A stretch of DNA of 45,857 bases from Richelia sp. SL_2_1 (lineage in GTDB: Bacteria > Cyanobacteriota > Cyanobacteriia > Cyanobacteriales > Nostocaceae). A program made the position numbers and the translations under genes. Location: the NCBI GenBank assembly GCA_012033205.1, contig JAAUSO010000040.1, forward strand, positions 1 to 45,857, written 5' to 3'. Numbering within the stretch: the stretch's first letter is position 1; each line of letters opens with the position of its first letter. The notes under the pieces were generated by a model. The model had not been told where the DNA came from. It did not search any database and saw only the letters and a list, made by a program, of their open reading frames with translations. Below, in pieces: positions 36,165 to 45,260 of this stretch.

Positions 36165-36369
36165 AACTTATATCTGCTATCTTACGTATAATTACTTATT
36201 TTTCAAAAACATGAAACAAAAATATAGCTAATGTAAGTATGTAATATTTTAGTCCATTTTAATGGACTTTTGCTACCAGACTGGGATTTGCAATCCCAGA
36301 CGGGTAAAAAGGAAGTCAAACAATTAGTAATTATTTTAACGATAGCTTTTCATGGTGCAAGATATGAAT
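36165..36369 (+). repeat. Structured dispersed element, copy B
   Basis: Best-preserved copy of the element at 28870 and 42485. It has two tandem perfect hairpins: AGTCCATT-TT-AATGGACT (36251-36268) and CTGGGATT-TGC-AATCCCAG (36281-36299), followed by ACGGGTAAAAAGGAAGTC and, about 35 bases on, CATGGTGCAAGATATGAA. The rest of the spacer to 36784 is AT-rich and has no recognised feature. Confidence 0.78.
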
Positions 36370-36784
36370 TCTAATGGACTTGGACTTTGAGACAGGTAAC
36401 TTAGAGTCCTTGGCTAATTTTCCATGAACAGAAATATTTGGTTTTACGGTGTGCAATATAAACTTTTAGTCGCGGAAATACAACTAGTACAATAAAATAA
36501 TTAATGAATGCAATATTTTTTACTTTGGGGTAGTTCCAAAGTGCTTGACGCAATTTTGGCGTTAGGAATAATATTTTTTTAATTAGCTTTGTGAATCAAA
36601 TTTTGTATTAAACGTTTACCCATAAGGTTCGGAGAATGAAGTGATAGAGGCAAATTCATGCTATGTTGAGCAAAAGTAGAATTGATGCCTTACTTGATAA
36701 AAGTAAGATTTGGTAGCTAAAAATAAAGCTGCGACTAGCAGAAGCATCTGGTAAAATTTGTAAGGTTTCTGGAAGCTCTGAGCA

Positions 36785-37807
36785 ATGGGATCGACTGGCG
36801 TAAGAATCGCTATTGATGCAATGGGAGGAGATAATGCACCCGGTGAAATCGTGGCTGGCGCACTGCGAGCTGTCGAAGAATTGGGTGTAAAAGTGCTTTT
36901 GGTAGGCTCTCCCCAAGATATTGAACCTATACTGCCCTCATCAATAAAATCGGAACAAGTAGAAATTGTCCCCGCAGAAGGTACGATCGCGATGGATGAG
37001 GAAGCTTTAAGCGGCATTAGACGCAAACCAAAGGCTTCTATCAACGTAGCGATGAGTTTGGTTAAGCAGGGACAAGCGGATGCTGTAATTAGTGCCGGTC
37101 ATTCTGGTGCAGCGATGGCAGCAGCTTTGCTTCGTTTAGGAAGACTTCCGGGTATTGATCGTCCGGCAATCGGGGCGGTATTCCCGACGATGGTGGCTAG
37201 CAAACAAGTCCTCATACTTGATGTTGGCGCTAACGTAGATTGTCGTCCTCAATTTTTGGAGCAATTTGCCGTTTTAGGCTCGGCTTATTCTCAGTATGTT
37301 TTGGGTGTTACAGAACCCAAAGTAGGTTTATTAAATATCGGTGAGGAAGAGTGTAAAGGCAATGATGCTGCCATCCGCGCTCACCAAATGATCAGTGAAA
37401 ATCCGTACATTAAATTTGTTGGCAACGCCGAAGGACGCGATGTACTTTCCGGTGATTTTGATGTGATTGTGTGTGATGGTTTTGTAGGTAATGTCTTATT
37501 GAAATTTGCTGAAGCAGTCGGGGAAATTTTGTTGCAAATCATTCGCGAGGAATTACCCCAAGGATTGCGCGGTCAAATTGGCTGTTCTATTTTAAAACCA
37601 AATCTGAAACGACTTAAACAGCGGATTGACCATGCAGAACACGGCGGCGGTTTACTTTTAGGGGTAAACGGTATATGTGTAATTGGTCACGGTAGCTCCC
37701 AAGCTCCTTCAATTTTCAATGCCATTCGTCTGGCAAAAGAAGCTGTTGATAATCAGGTATTGCAACGCATTAACTCGCAAAATCTCAGCGAAAAAGGCGT
37801 TTTATAA
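36785..37807 (+). CDS. plsX: Phosphate acyltransferase PlsX
   Basis: Converts acyl-ACP to acyl-phosphate for glycerol-3-phosphate acylation. The 340-residue protein has IAIDAMGGDNAPGEIV (9-24), SAGHSGAAMA, LLNIGEEECKGND and VCDGFVGNVLLKFAEAVGE, all PlsX signatures, and ends with HGSSQAPSIFNAIRLA. It starts at ATG 36785. First of plsX-fabH-fabD-plsC, which joins fatty-acid initiation to phospholipid synthesis. The leader contains no clear FapR-like site. A hairpin lies in the spacer to fabH. Confidence 0.97.
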   Translation: MGSTGVRIAIDAMGGDNAPGEIVAGALRAVEELGVKVLLVGSPQDIEPILPSSIKSEQVEIVPAEGTIAMDEEALSGIRRKPKASINVAMSLVKQGQADAVISAGHSGAAMAAALLRLGRLPGIDRPAIGAVFPTMVASKQVLILDVGANVDCRPQFLEQFAVLGSAYSQYVLGVTEPKVGLLNIGEEECKGNDAAIRAHQMISENPYIKFVGNAEGRDVLSGDFDVIVCDGFVGNVLLKFAEAVGEILLQIIREELPQGLRGQIGCSILKPNLKRLKQRIDHAEHGGGLLLGVNGICVIGHGSSQAPSIFNAIRLAKEAVDNQVLQRINSQNLSEKGVL

Positions 37808-37838
37808 TTTAGTCAGAGGGGCAGTTAATCTTACTAGT

Positions 37839-37868
37839 CTATAGTCAGTAGTTTGAAACTGGCTATAG
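37839..37868. promoter_or_regulatory. Hairpin in plsX-fabH spacer
   Basis: CTATAGTCAGT and ACTGGCTATAG form an 11-bp stem (one G-T pair) with an 8-base loop. It is followed by a moderately T-rich stretch (ATGATTTTGATC). Could attenuate readthrough from plsX to fabH; not a classical terminator. Confidence 0.5.
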
Positions 37869-37934
37869 GCTAATGATTTTGATCGTAATGCAAAAGGCTA
37901 CAGTCCTTCTAACGGATAGCTGTGGAGAGAGTGA

Positions 37935-38927
37935 GTGCAAAATTTAGGAATAGCAATTACAGGAAGTGGCTCGGCGGTGCCAGGAACTTTCCTGGATAAC
38001 CAAGGGCTGAGTGAACTGGTTGAAACATCAGACGAATGGATTACCACAAGAACGGGAATTAGTCAACGAAGATTGGCGACAGCGGCTGAATCGGTTACTA
38101 GTATCGGTACTGCTGCCAGTTTGAAAGCATTAGAAATGGCACAAATCGAAGCAAAAGATTTGGATCTGATTTTGCTAGCAACTTCTACTCCCGACGACTT
38201 GTTTGGTAGTGCAAGTCAGATTCAAGCTGAATTGGGAGCAAGCAGAGCAGTGGCATTTGATTTGACTGCGGCTTGTTCTGGGTTTGTGTTTGGGTTGGTA
38301 ACTGCGGCTCAATATATTAGAACGGGTGTATTTCAAAATGTACTTTTAGTTGGGGCGGATATCCTCTCTCGTTGGGTGGATTGGCAAGATAGGCGCACCT
38401 GCATATTATTTGGGGATGGTGCTGGGGCTGCTGTATTGCAAGCAAATGAATGCGATCATTTGTTAGGGTTTGAAATTAAAAGTGATGGAACTCTTAATAG
38501 CTGTTTGAATCTTGCTTATACTCCCCAATCAACGCAACTGGTTGAAGGTGTAAATATCTCTAAAGGAAATTTTGGCAATGTTTCCATGAACGGTAAAGAG
38601 GTTTATCGTTTTGCTGTGAAGCGAGTACCGGAAGTGATTGACAAAGCTTTGTTTCGTGCCAATTTAACTGTGGAACAAGTGGATTGGCTGCTATTACATC
38701 AAGCAAACCAACGTATTCTTGATGCAGTTGCTGAACGTCTTTGTATTCCACCGGAAAAGGTAATCAGTAATGTAGCAAATTATGGTAATACCTCTGCTGC
38801 TTCCATACCTCTTGCATTGGATGAAGCAGTGCGATTGGGCAAAATAAAACCTGGAGATACCATTGTTACATCTGGTTTTGGGGCTGGATTAAGTTGGGGT
38901 GCAGCAATTTTTAAATGGGGAAGGTAA
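37935..38927 (+). CDS. fabH: Beta-ketoacyl-ACP synthase III
   Basis: Condenses acetyl-CoA with malonyl-ACP to start fatty-acid synthesis. The 330-residue protein has the catalytic Cys114 in TAACSGFVFG, His255 in LLLHQANQRI and Asn285 in ANYGNTSAAS. GTG start at 37935 (MQNLGIAITGSGSAVPG), which gives the expected N-terminus. Second gene of the lipid cluster, 127 bp after plsX. Repeats fill the spacer to fabD. Confidence 0.97.
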   Translation: MQNLGIAITGSGSAVPGTFLDNQGLSELVETSDEWITTRTGISQRRLATAAESVTSIGTAASLKALEMAQIEAKDLDLILLATSTPDDLFGSASQIQAELGASRAVAFDLTAACSGFVFGLVTAAQYIRTGVFQNVLLVGADILSRWVDWQDRRTCILFGDGAGAAVLQANECDHLLGFEIKSDGTLNSCLNLAYTPQSTQLVEGVNISKGNFGNVSMNGKEVYRFAVKRVPEVIDKALFRANLTVEQVDWLLLHQANQRILDAVAERLCIPPEKVISNVANYGNTSAASIPLALDEAVRLGKIKPGDTIVTSGFGAGLSWGAAIFKWGR

Positions 38928-38941
38928 AGAACACCGCACCG

Positions 38942-38990
38942 GAGGACAGGAGTTAGGAGTGATGAGTTAGGAGTGATAAGTAATGAGTTA
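38942..38990. repeat. Degenerate heptamer repeats (GAGTTAG/GAGTGAT)
   Basis: Degenerate GGAGTTA-type units following fabH; related to the arrays at 9030 and 11719. Confidence 0.7.
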
Positions 38991-39110
38991 AAAGTTTTTA
39001 CTGCTAAATTGAAGAGATATTTTTGAGCAAAATCGAAATATTTTAGCGGACAGTAGCTGATTAGAAAAAACTTAATTCAACCCACTCTAATCGACGTAAA
39101 TTCCTTAACT

Positions 39111-39167
39111 CTCAACTCCTAACTGATAACTGATAATTGATAACTGGTAACTGATAACTGGTAACTG
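39111..39167. repeat. Heptamer array (AACTGAT/AACTGGT) abutting fabD start
   Basis: Seven to eight degenerate copies of AACTGAT, AATTGAT or AACTGGT that end directly at the fabD ATG. No purine-rich ribosome-binding site remains between array and start codon. Confidence 0.9.
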
Positions 39168-40040
39168 ATGAGTAAAACTGCATGGGTGTTTCCGGGACAA
39201 GGTTCCCAATCCCTGGGAATGGGAATGGATCTACTAGATTTGTCCGAAGCTAAGGAAAAGTTTGTTCAAGCTGAAGAAATTTTGGGCTGGAGTGTCAGCG
39301 AAATTTGCCACAATGACGAAGAAAAGTTAGCTCGTACTCTTTATACTCAACCTTGCTTATATGTGATAGAAACCATTCTCGCCGATATTATAAGTAAGAA
39401 AGAGAAGCCAGATTTAGTAGCTGGTCATAGTTTGGGAGAGTATATTGCACTATATGTCGCGGGTGTGTTTGAATGGTCTGCGGGTTTGCGTTTGGTAAAA
39501 CGTCGGGCTGAACTGATGGAAAATGCTGCTGGTGGTAAAATGGCGGCTCTAATTGGCTTTGACAGGGAACAATTAGATAAAATCCTGGCTGAAACAGATG
39601 ATGTAGTATTGGCAAATGATAATAGTTCTGCACAAGTGGTAATTTCCGGGACTCCTGAAGCTGTAGAAAGTGTCATGTCCCAAGTCAAAGCAAAACGCAA
39701 AATACTTTTAAATGTATCGGGAGCATTTCATTCTCCGATGATGGCAGGGGCATCTGCTGAATTTAAAGATGTATTAGCCACCATAGAATTTCAGAGGGCT
39801 ACTGTACCAGTTTTATCTAATGTCGAACCAGTACCTTCTGTGGAAGCTGATGTTTTAAAACAACGCTTGGTAGAGCAAATGACTGGAAACGTCCGCTGGA
39901 GAGAAATTAGTTTAGCGTTACCAGAACAAGGAATTGAGCGAGTTGTAGAAATTGGTCCGGGAAACGTGTTAACTGGTTTAATCAAGCGTACTTGCTCCGA
40001 TTTAAGTTTAGAAAACGTGCATTCTGCGGCAGAAACGTGA
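39168..40040 (+). CDS. fabD: Malonyl-CoA:ACP transacylase
   Basis: Loads malonate onto acyl carrier protein. The 290-residue protein has FPGQGSQSLGMGMDL (8-22), the nucleophile Ser88 in GHSLGEY, and His188 in GAFHSPMM; Gln in GQGSQ forms the oxyanion hole. ATG start at 39168 gives the normal MSKTAWVFPGQGSQ. Its leader is a heptamer array that touches the start codon, so translation initiation may be weak or leaderless in character. Third gene of plsX-fabH-fabD-plsC. Confidence 0.97.
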   Translation: MSKTAWVFPGQGSQSLGMGMDLLDLSEAKEKFVQAEEILGWSVSEICHNDEEKLARTLYTQPCLYVIETILADIISKKEKPDLVAGHSLGEYIALYVAGVFEWSAGLRLVKRRAELMENAAGGKMAALIGFDREQLDKILAETDDVVLANDNSSAQVVISGTPEAVESVMSQVKAKRKILLNVSGAFHSPMMAGASAEFKDVLATIEFQRATVPVLSNVEPVPSVEADVLKQRLVEQMTGNVRWREISLALPEQGIERVVEIGPGNVLTGLIKRTCSDLSLENVHSAAET

Positions 40041-40044
40041 TGAG

Positions 40045-40105
40045 TTGTAGAGACGTAGCAATGCTACGTCTGTACCGGGGTTAGGAGTTAGTACCACCGG
40101 AGTTA
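40045..40105. repeat. Dispersed palindromic repeat, copy 2
   Basis: Near-identical to 9055-9115: palindrome with core AGACGTAGCA-A-TGCTACGTCT (40047-40075), then GTTAGTACCACCGGAGTTA. Located directly after fabD. Confidence 0.8.
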
Positions 40106-40111
40106 TTTCCG

Positions 40112-40145
40112 CCAATTACCGATTACCAATTACCAATTACCAATT
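40112..40145. repeat. Heptamer array (CCAATTA)~5
   Basis: Five copies of CCAATTA or CGATTAC-type units ending 11 bases before the plsC ATG; reverse complement of the GGTAATT family. Confidence 0.88.
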
Positions 40146-40156
40146 CTTAATGAAAT

Positions 40157-40795
40157 ATGTCTCGAAATCGCGAACCGTTTGCTAGCCTTTTACTTTACCG
40201 GGCTTTTAAATACTCGGTGGTTGATCCCATGCTTCGCGTTTACTTCCAAGGACGTGTTTATGGTGCGGAAAATGTTCCTCTTAGTTGCCCTTTAGTAATA
40301 GTAAGTAATCATGCAAGCAATTTTGACCCGCCGATTGTTTCTAATTGCGTCCGCCGTCCAGTATCTTATATGGCGAAGGAAGAATTATTTAAAATCCCGA
40401 TTTTGAAGCAAGCCATTGAGCTATACGGTGCTTACCCTGTAAGTAGGGGAACTAGCGATCGCAATGCGATTCGTAAGGCTTTGGAGTATCTCGAACAAGG
40501 GTGGGCTGTGGGTCTTTTTTTACAAGGTACTCGGACTCCAGACGGTAGAATTACAGAGCCTAAACGAGGTGCAGCTTTAATTGCAGCCAAAGCAAAAGCA
40601 CCAATTATACCAGTATGTCTGTGGGGTACTCAGGAAATTGAGCAAAAAGGTAAGGCTGTTCCTCGGAGGGTTCCGGTTACAGTTAGGATTGGGGAATTAA
40701 TTCCGGCTCCAACTTCCACAACCAAAGAAGAGTTAGAGACTGTAACCCAAAAATGTGCGATTGCCATTAATCAACTGCACGATTTAGGACGATAA
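40157..40795 (+). CDS. plsC: 1-acyl-sn-glycerol-3-phosphate acyltransferase
   Basis: Makes phosphatidic acid by adding the second acyl chain. The 212-residue protein has the acyltransferase motif I NHASNFD (51-57; H52 and D57), motif II YPVSRGTSDR, motif III FLQGTRTPDGR (EGTR-like, with Gln for Glu), and motif IV PIIPVCLWGT. ATG start. Last of the four lipid genes. The Gln in motif III (FLQGTR instead of FPEGTR) is seen in some PlsC-like proteins. The amphipathic N-terminus may attach it to the membrane. Confidence 0.93.
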   Translation: MSRNREPFASLLLYRAFKYSVVDPMLRVYFQGRVYGAENVPLSCPLVIVSNHASNFDPPIVSNCVRRPVSYMAKEELFKIPILKQAIELYGAYPVSRGTSDRNAIRKALEYLEQGWAVGLFLQGTRTPDGRITEPKRGAALIAAKAKAPIIPVCLWGTQEIEQKGKAVPRRVPVTVRIGELIPAPTSTTKEELETVTQKCAIAINQLHDLGR

Positions 40796-40860
40796 GATGC
40801 AAAATCTTCAGAACTATGCTTTAAGGAAGTAGCGTTAATTATTAAAATTTCTTAAATTTA

Positions 40861-41943
40861 GTGAATCAATCTTTTGCATCTGATTATCCATTTTTTCGGT
40901 ATCACATGAACGATTCAGATAATGAAAATTTTTTAGCTAGACTAAATAATTTTGCCTTAGTTCGCTTTTTACTTTTCTTTGCTTGTGGTTGGGCAATTGT
41001 ACAATTAATAGATTATTTTCAAGCAGTGATTGTGATTTTTACTTTTGCTGCAATTTTGGCTTTTTTACTCAGCTATCCTATTGAATGGTTAAAACGTTTT
41101 ATACCCCATACAGTAGCGGTTGTTTCTGTTTTCTTAATTAGTATCGTAATTATTGGTGGTTTAGCAATAACCGCAGGCTTAGGACTTTTATCTCAAGGAC
41201 AAAGATTAGTTGATAGTGTAGCAACTTTTTTAAATTCTTTAGTACCTTGGGTAGAACAATTAGAACAAATTCTCAGGAACCGAAATCTTCCAATAGATTT
41301 AACTTCTTTAGAACAATTATTAAGAGAACAAGCTGTTGCTAGATTAATTACTATTTTGGAACTATTTCAAGGTTTTATAACTAATTTTGTAACTTTCATT
41401 TTAATTGCCGTTGTGGCTTTTTTTATGCTACTTGAAGGAGAACAGCTTTGGATTTTTATTTTAAAAATTATCCCTAAGCCTCGACGAAAAAGATTTGTGA
41501 TGATTATGAAACGTAGCTTTCTGGGTTTTTTTCGAGGTCAATTATTATTAACATTGTTTTTAACAATATCAACTTTCATAGTTTTTATAGTCTTAGGAGT
41601 TCCTTTTCCTTTAGTATTATCTGTAATAGTTGGTTTTCTTGATGTAATTCCGGGTATTGGCGCAACGTTAGGAATCAGCGTAATTACTTTAATTGTATTA
41701 TCTCAAGGTGTTTGGTTGGCACTGAAAGTATTAGCTGCTTGCATTGTACTTCAGCAAATTCAAGATAATTTAATTGCACCTAGAGTAATGCAAGGTGCGC
41801 TGAATTTAAACCCTGTAGTAGTATTTTTTGCCTTATTAATAGGAGCTAGAGTTGCAGGTTTATTAGGTATTTTTATCTCTATCCCCATTGCTGGAGTCAT
41901 AGTTTCTTTATTTGAAATAGATGAAATGAAAGCTGAGATTTAG
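40861..41943 (+). CDS. AI-2E/PerM family membrane transporter
   Basis: A 360-residue polytopic protein of the PerM/YdiK/TqsA (AI-2E exporter) superfamily. About seven or eight hydrophobic segments, e.g. FLLFFACGWAIVQLIDYF (about 36-53), VIFTFAAILAFLLSY, VAVVSVFLISIVIIGGLAIT, and the characteristic GFLDVIPGIGATLGISVITL (about 258-277) with QIQDNLIAPRVMQG. Substrate unknown; not necessarily AI-2. GTG start at 40861, or ATG at 40909 (MNDSDNENFLARL). It follows plsC by 65 bp and may be cotranscribed. Confidence 0.88.
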   Translation: MNQSFASDYPFFRYHMNDSDNENFLARLNNFALVRFLLFFACGWAIVQLIDYFQAVIVIFTFAAILAFLLSYPIEWLKRFIPHTVAVVSVFLISIVIIGGLAITAGLGLLSQGQRLVDSVATFLNSLVPWVEQLEQILRNRNLPIDLTSLEQLLREQAVARLITILELFQGFITNFVTFILIAVVAFFMLLEGEQLWIFILKIIPKPRRKRFVMIMKRSFLGFFRGQLLLTLFLTISTFIVFIVLGVPFPLVLSVIVGFLDVIPGIGATLGISVITLIVLSQGVWLALKVLAACIVLQQIQDNLIAPRVMQGALNLNPVVVFFALLIGARVAGLLGIFISIPIAGVIVSLFEIDEMKAEI

Positions 41944-42025
41944 TTATTTGATTTTAGGTTATAGATTTTTGATTTTAGATGAATAATTTGCTATATATTA
42001 ATAATTGAATAATAATTAATGACTG

Positions 42026-42328
42026 ATGACTAATCAAGATTTAAGAGCGCAATTGGATGAAATCCTAGATGAATCGGAATGGGGATGGTTAATTCCTCAC
42101 GTACAAAGAGATTCTGTAATTGTAGTAGCAACAGAATTGGATTTATTAGATGTGGGAGAAGCCATAGCTAGCGATAAAAGTTCACAAGTGCAAAATTGGA
42201 TTGATGGTGCGCTAATTGCTAAACCAACAGCCGTACAAGTAGGAGAATGGAATATGCAACGAGAAAAACGTTTTAATACTTTGATTGTGCAGCCTTTTGT
42301 GCTTGTTCAAGAGAAAGATGTTGCGTAA
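42026..42328 (+). CDS. DUF2288 domain protein
   Basis: A 100-residue soluble protein of DUF2288, function unknown. LRAQLDEILDESEWGWLIPHVQRDSVIVVATELDLLDVGEAIA (6-48), VQNWIDGALIAKP and NTLIVQPFVLVQEK (last beta strand) follow the family consensus. The ATG at 42026 lies within TGATGACTAATC. It is followed by a terminator-like hairpin at 42391-42424. No known partner. Confidence 0.85.
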   Translation: MTNQDLRAQLDEILDESEWGWLIPHVQRDSVIVVATELDLLDVGEAIASDKSSQVQNWIDGALIAKPTAVQVGEWNMQREKRFNTLIVQPFVLVQEKDVA

Positions 42329-42390
42329 TTTGTTACATTCTCTTAAGGAATTAATCACAAGGATTTTTCGCAATATATCTGATCTATTTA

Positions 42391-42424
42391 AATCCCCCTT
42401 TTGCTTTTTACCGAAAGGGGATTA
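42391..42424 (+). terminator. Hairpin downstream of DUF2288
   Basis: AAATCCCCCTTT and AAAGGGGATT pair over about 10 bp with one bulged C and a 12-base loop; followed by ATGTTATTTGATTATTTG. The T-run is weak. Confidence 0.55.
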
Positions 42425-42484
42425 TGTTATTTGATTATTTGATAGCTGTTCTGATTACTTTTTAAAAACCGTGAATTCAGCTTT

Positions 42485-42660
42485 AACTGATATCTGGTAT
42501 ACGCATAATTAACTAAATAAAAAATCAAAATAAAACTAAAAATTACGTAAAATTATCATATTTTTAGTTCATTTTAATCTACTTTTGCTATCAGAATGGG
42601 GTTTGTAACCCAGGTGGGTAAGAAGGAAGTCATTTCAAAAGTAATAAATATCATAAATTA
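42485..42660 (+). repeat. Structured dispersed element, copy C
   Basis: Third copy of the element at 28870 and 36165. Left part is almost the same as copy A (CGCATAATTAACTAAATAA, then ACTAAAAAT). Hairpin GGGGTT-TGT-AACCC (42598-42611) keeps pairing despite sequence changes, followed by AGGTGGGTAAGAAGGAAGTC. It ends at the stop of the convergent YdcF-like gene. Confidence 0.75.
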
Positions 42661-43275
42661 CTTTTGTTGATAGTTCTTTTCAACATCCAAACCAGTAGCA
42701 ACCCAAACAATAGATCTTACTCCATCACGAATAGATTTTTCGATTGGTTCAGAATTACTTTGTGAAGGAACAGATACTGTTTTAAAGTCAATTCCCCGAC
42801 TACCTAAAACTATTTCGCCTACTACACTAGCACGACGCATATGATAATCAGAGGTCACTAAATACAATCTCTTAATTCCTCTTTTCTGTAAATCATCTAC
42901 TAAAGTTGTAAAGTTTTCTACTGTATTACTAGCTCGATAGTCTAAGTATAAACGTTTAGAATCAATCCCAGCTTTGGTAAATACTTTTTTTGTCGCACTC
43001 GCAGGGCTACCTCCGGAAATCCAAATCGGTAGGTTGGGATATTTACTTGCAAAATCGGCTGCAAATTTTTCTCGTTCTAATCTTTTTGTTGAACCTCCTA
43101 AAACTAAAATTGCTTGTGGTTGTACAAATACACTTTGAACTTTTTTATAACCCCACAACAAGGTTAACGGTAGGATTAGAAGCATTAACCGAGAAGAAAT
43201 TCCTTTGAAGAGCATTTTATTCAGGGCTTTATTACTTAAATTATCTGGAGAGGAATTTTTTCTAAAACAATTCAA
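42658..43275 (-). CDS. YdcF/SanA-like (DUF218) membrane-anchored protein
   Basis: A 205-residue DUF218 protein. One N-terminal membrane segment (about 31-45, LMLLILPLTLLWGYK) precedes the domain: QAILVLGGSTKRLEREKFAADF (about 54-75), PIWISGGSP, LYLDYRASNTVENF and LYLVTSDYHMRRASVVGEIVL. E. coli relatives (SanA, ElyC) affect envelope integrity and peptidoglycan at the periplasmic side. ATG start, possibly the second Met (about 20). Tail VEKNYQQK. It is convergent with DUF2288. Confidence 0.88.
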   Translation of the reverse strand: MNCFRKNSSPDNLSNKALNKMLFKGISSRLMLLILPLTLLWGYKKVQSVFVQPQAILVLGGSTKRLEREKFAADFASKYPNLPIWISGGSPASATKKVFTKAGIDSKRLYLDYRASNTVENFTTLVDDLQKRGIKRLYLVTSDYHMRRASVVGEIVLGSRGIDFKTVSVPSQSNSEPIEKSIRDGVRSIVWVATGLDVEKNYQQK

Positions 43276-43658
43276 AAAAATCTCGCAAGCTATAAACTGT
43301 TAGTAATTAATATGTCCAACAAAATATAAGTATTTCGTGGCAAAATGCACAGGGGGTTAGACCCCTTTTTTTATCTAGTTTTGATTCCAAAAGTTATATC
43401 TTACGGATATCTTAACTAGTTTTAATGTATTTTATCGCGCTAGAGATTTTTTTACGGCAGATGCTTTTTTATATGATTTTGTTTTACTAAAAGAATCGTA
43501 TTACATATAAGTTATGTTTTTAGTGTACACGAAGCCTCTATGACATTGTGGCAATAAGGAATACCAGATTCAATCAAAGATTTTATCTGTTTTGGGGGTT
43601 AAATAAAAAGTATGTTTAACTACTTTGTGTTATTTTTTCTGATTTTTCTTTGGAAAAA
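43276..43658. other. Spacer between YdcF-like gene and tRNA-Arg
   Basis: AT-rich, no ORF. The only clear structure is a short terminator-like hairpin GGGGGTTAGACCCC (43352-43365) followed by seven T residues on the plus strand. No plus-strand gene lies upstream, so it may end an antisense transcript or work in both directions. Confidence 0.6.
43352..43372 (+). terminator. Orphan terminator-like hairpin
   Basis: GGGG-TTAGA-CCCC plus T7. Classical short intrinsic terminator form on the plus strand, with no recognised plus-strand gene in the preceding 1 kb. Confidence 0.6.
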
Positions 43659-43732
43659 CGGGACTGGCAAGACTTGAACCTGCGACCTAGCGCTTAGGAG
43701 GCGCTCGCTCTATCCAACTGAGCTACAGCCCC
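43659..43732 (-). tRNA. tRNA-Arg (anticodon CCU)
   Basis: A 74-base cloverleaf on the minus strand: acceptor GGGGCTG/CAGTCCC, D arm with AGCTCAGTTGGATAGAGC, anticodon stem AGCGC/GCGCT around loop CTCCTAA (anticodon CCT in DNA, reading AGG), T arm GCAGG-TTCAAGT-CTTGC. Discriminator G; CCA is not encoded. Terminal stems pair throughout with one G-U in the acceptor and one in the T stem. No integrated element was found beside it. Confidence 0.96.
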
Positions 43733-43768
43733 AATTGGTTATTTGGTGATTATCTTATAATACCATTT

Positions 43769-44895
<1,127 letters not shown>

Positions 44896-45229
44896 AAATT
44901 AAATATAGATGGACTATGGTAAAGCTGTGAACAGAATAAATGAGTATTCGCTACTAATTTTATAAAAATAGTTCGGCAAATGTTGCAAAAAGTTACTAAT
45001 AATTACAGTGAGTAAAATCAGGTTTATTTTACAGAAAATGGATGCTAATTTAATAAACAAGACACAAGATAAGTTGTAAGTCTAACAATAAATCTTTTGA
45101 TTGGAGTTTGTGTCTCCGGCTCTAATCTAATCGCAATAGTTTCTCTAATGTTGCATCCTTGAAATGTTATGTTTTAGTCTTGACTCTATCGACGAATAAA
45201 ATTGGAGGTTTTAGCTAAAATCGGAGAAG
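44896..45229. other. Spacer upstream of tocopherol cyclase gene
   Basis: AT-rich sequence with no ORF or RNA gene recognised; expected to contain the tocopherol cyclase promoter on the minus strand. Confidence 0.4.
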
Positions 45230-45260
45230 CCCCACATTTACCTGAAAAGGAGGTGTTGGG
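45230..45260. mobile_element. IS200/IS605-like end hairpin (remnant)
   Basis: CCCCACATTTACC and GGAGGTGTTGGG form an imperfect stem-loop next to GAATCC, resembling subterminal hairpins at the ends of IS200/IS605 elements. Weak evidence on its own, but it adjoins the TnpB fragment. Confidence 0.4.

Noticed and set aside
36661-37044. Minus-strand open frame of 127 codons
   Set aside because: Antisense shadow of the plsX start region, which has an unambiguous protein family match on plus.
43659-43732. tRNA-Arg(CCU) as an integration site
   Set aside because: No integrase gene and no repeat of the tRNA 3' end were found within the window.
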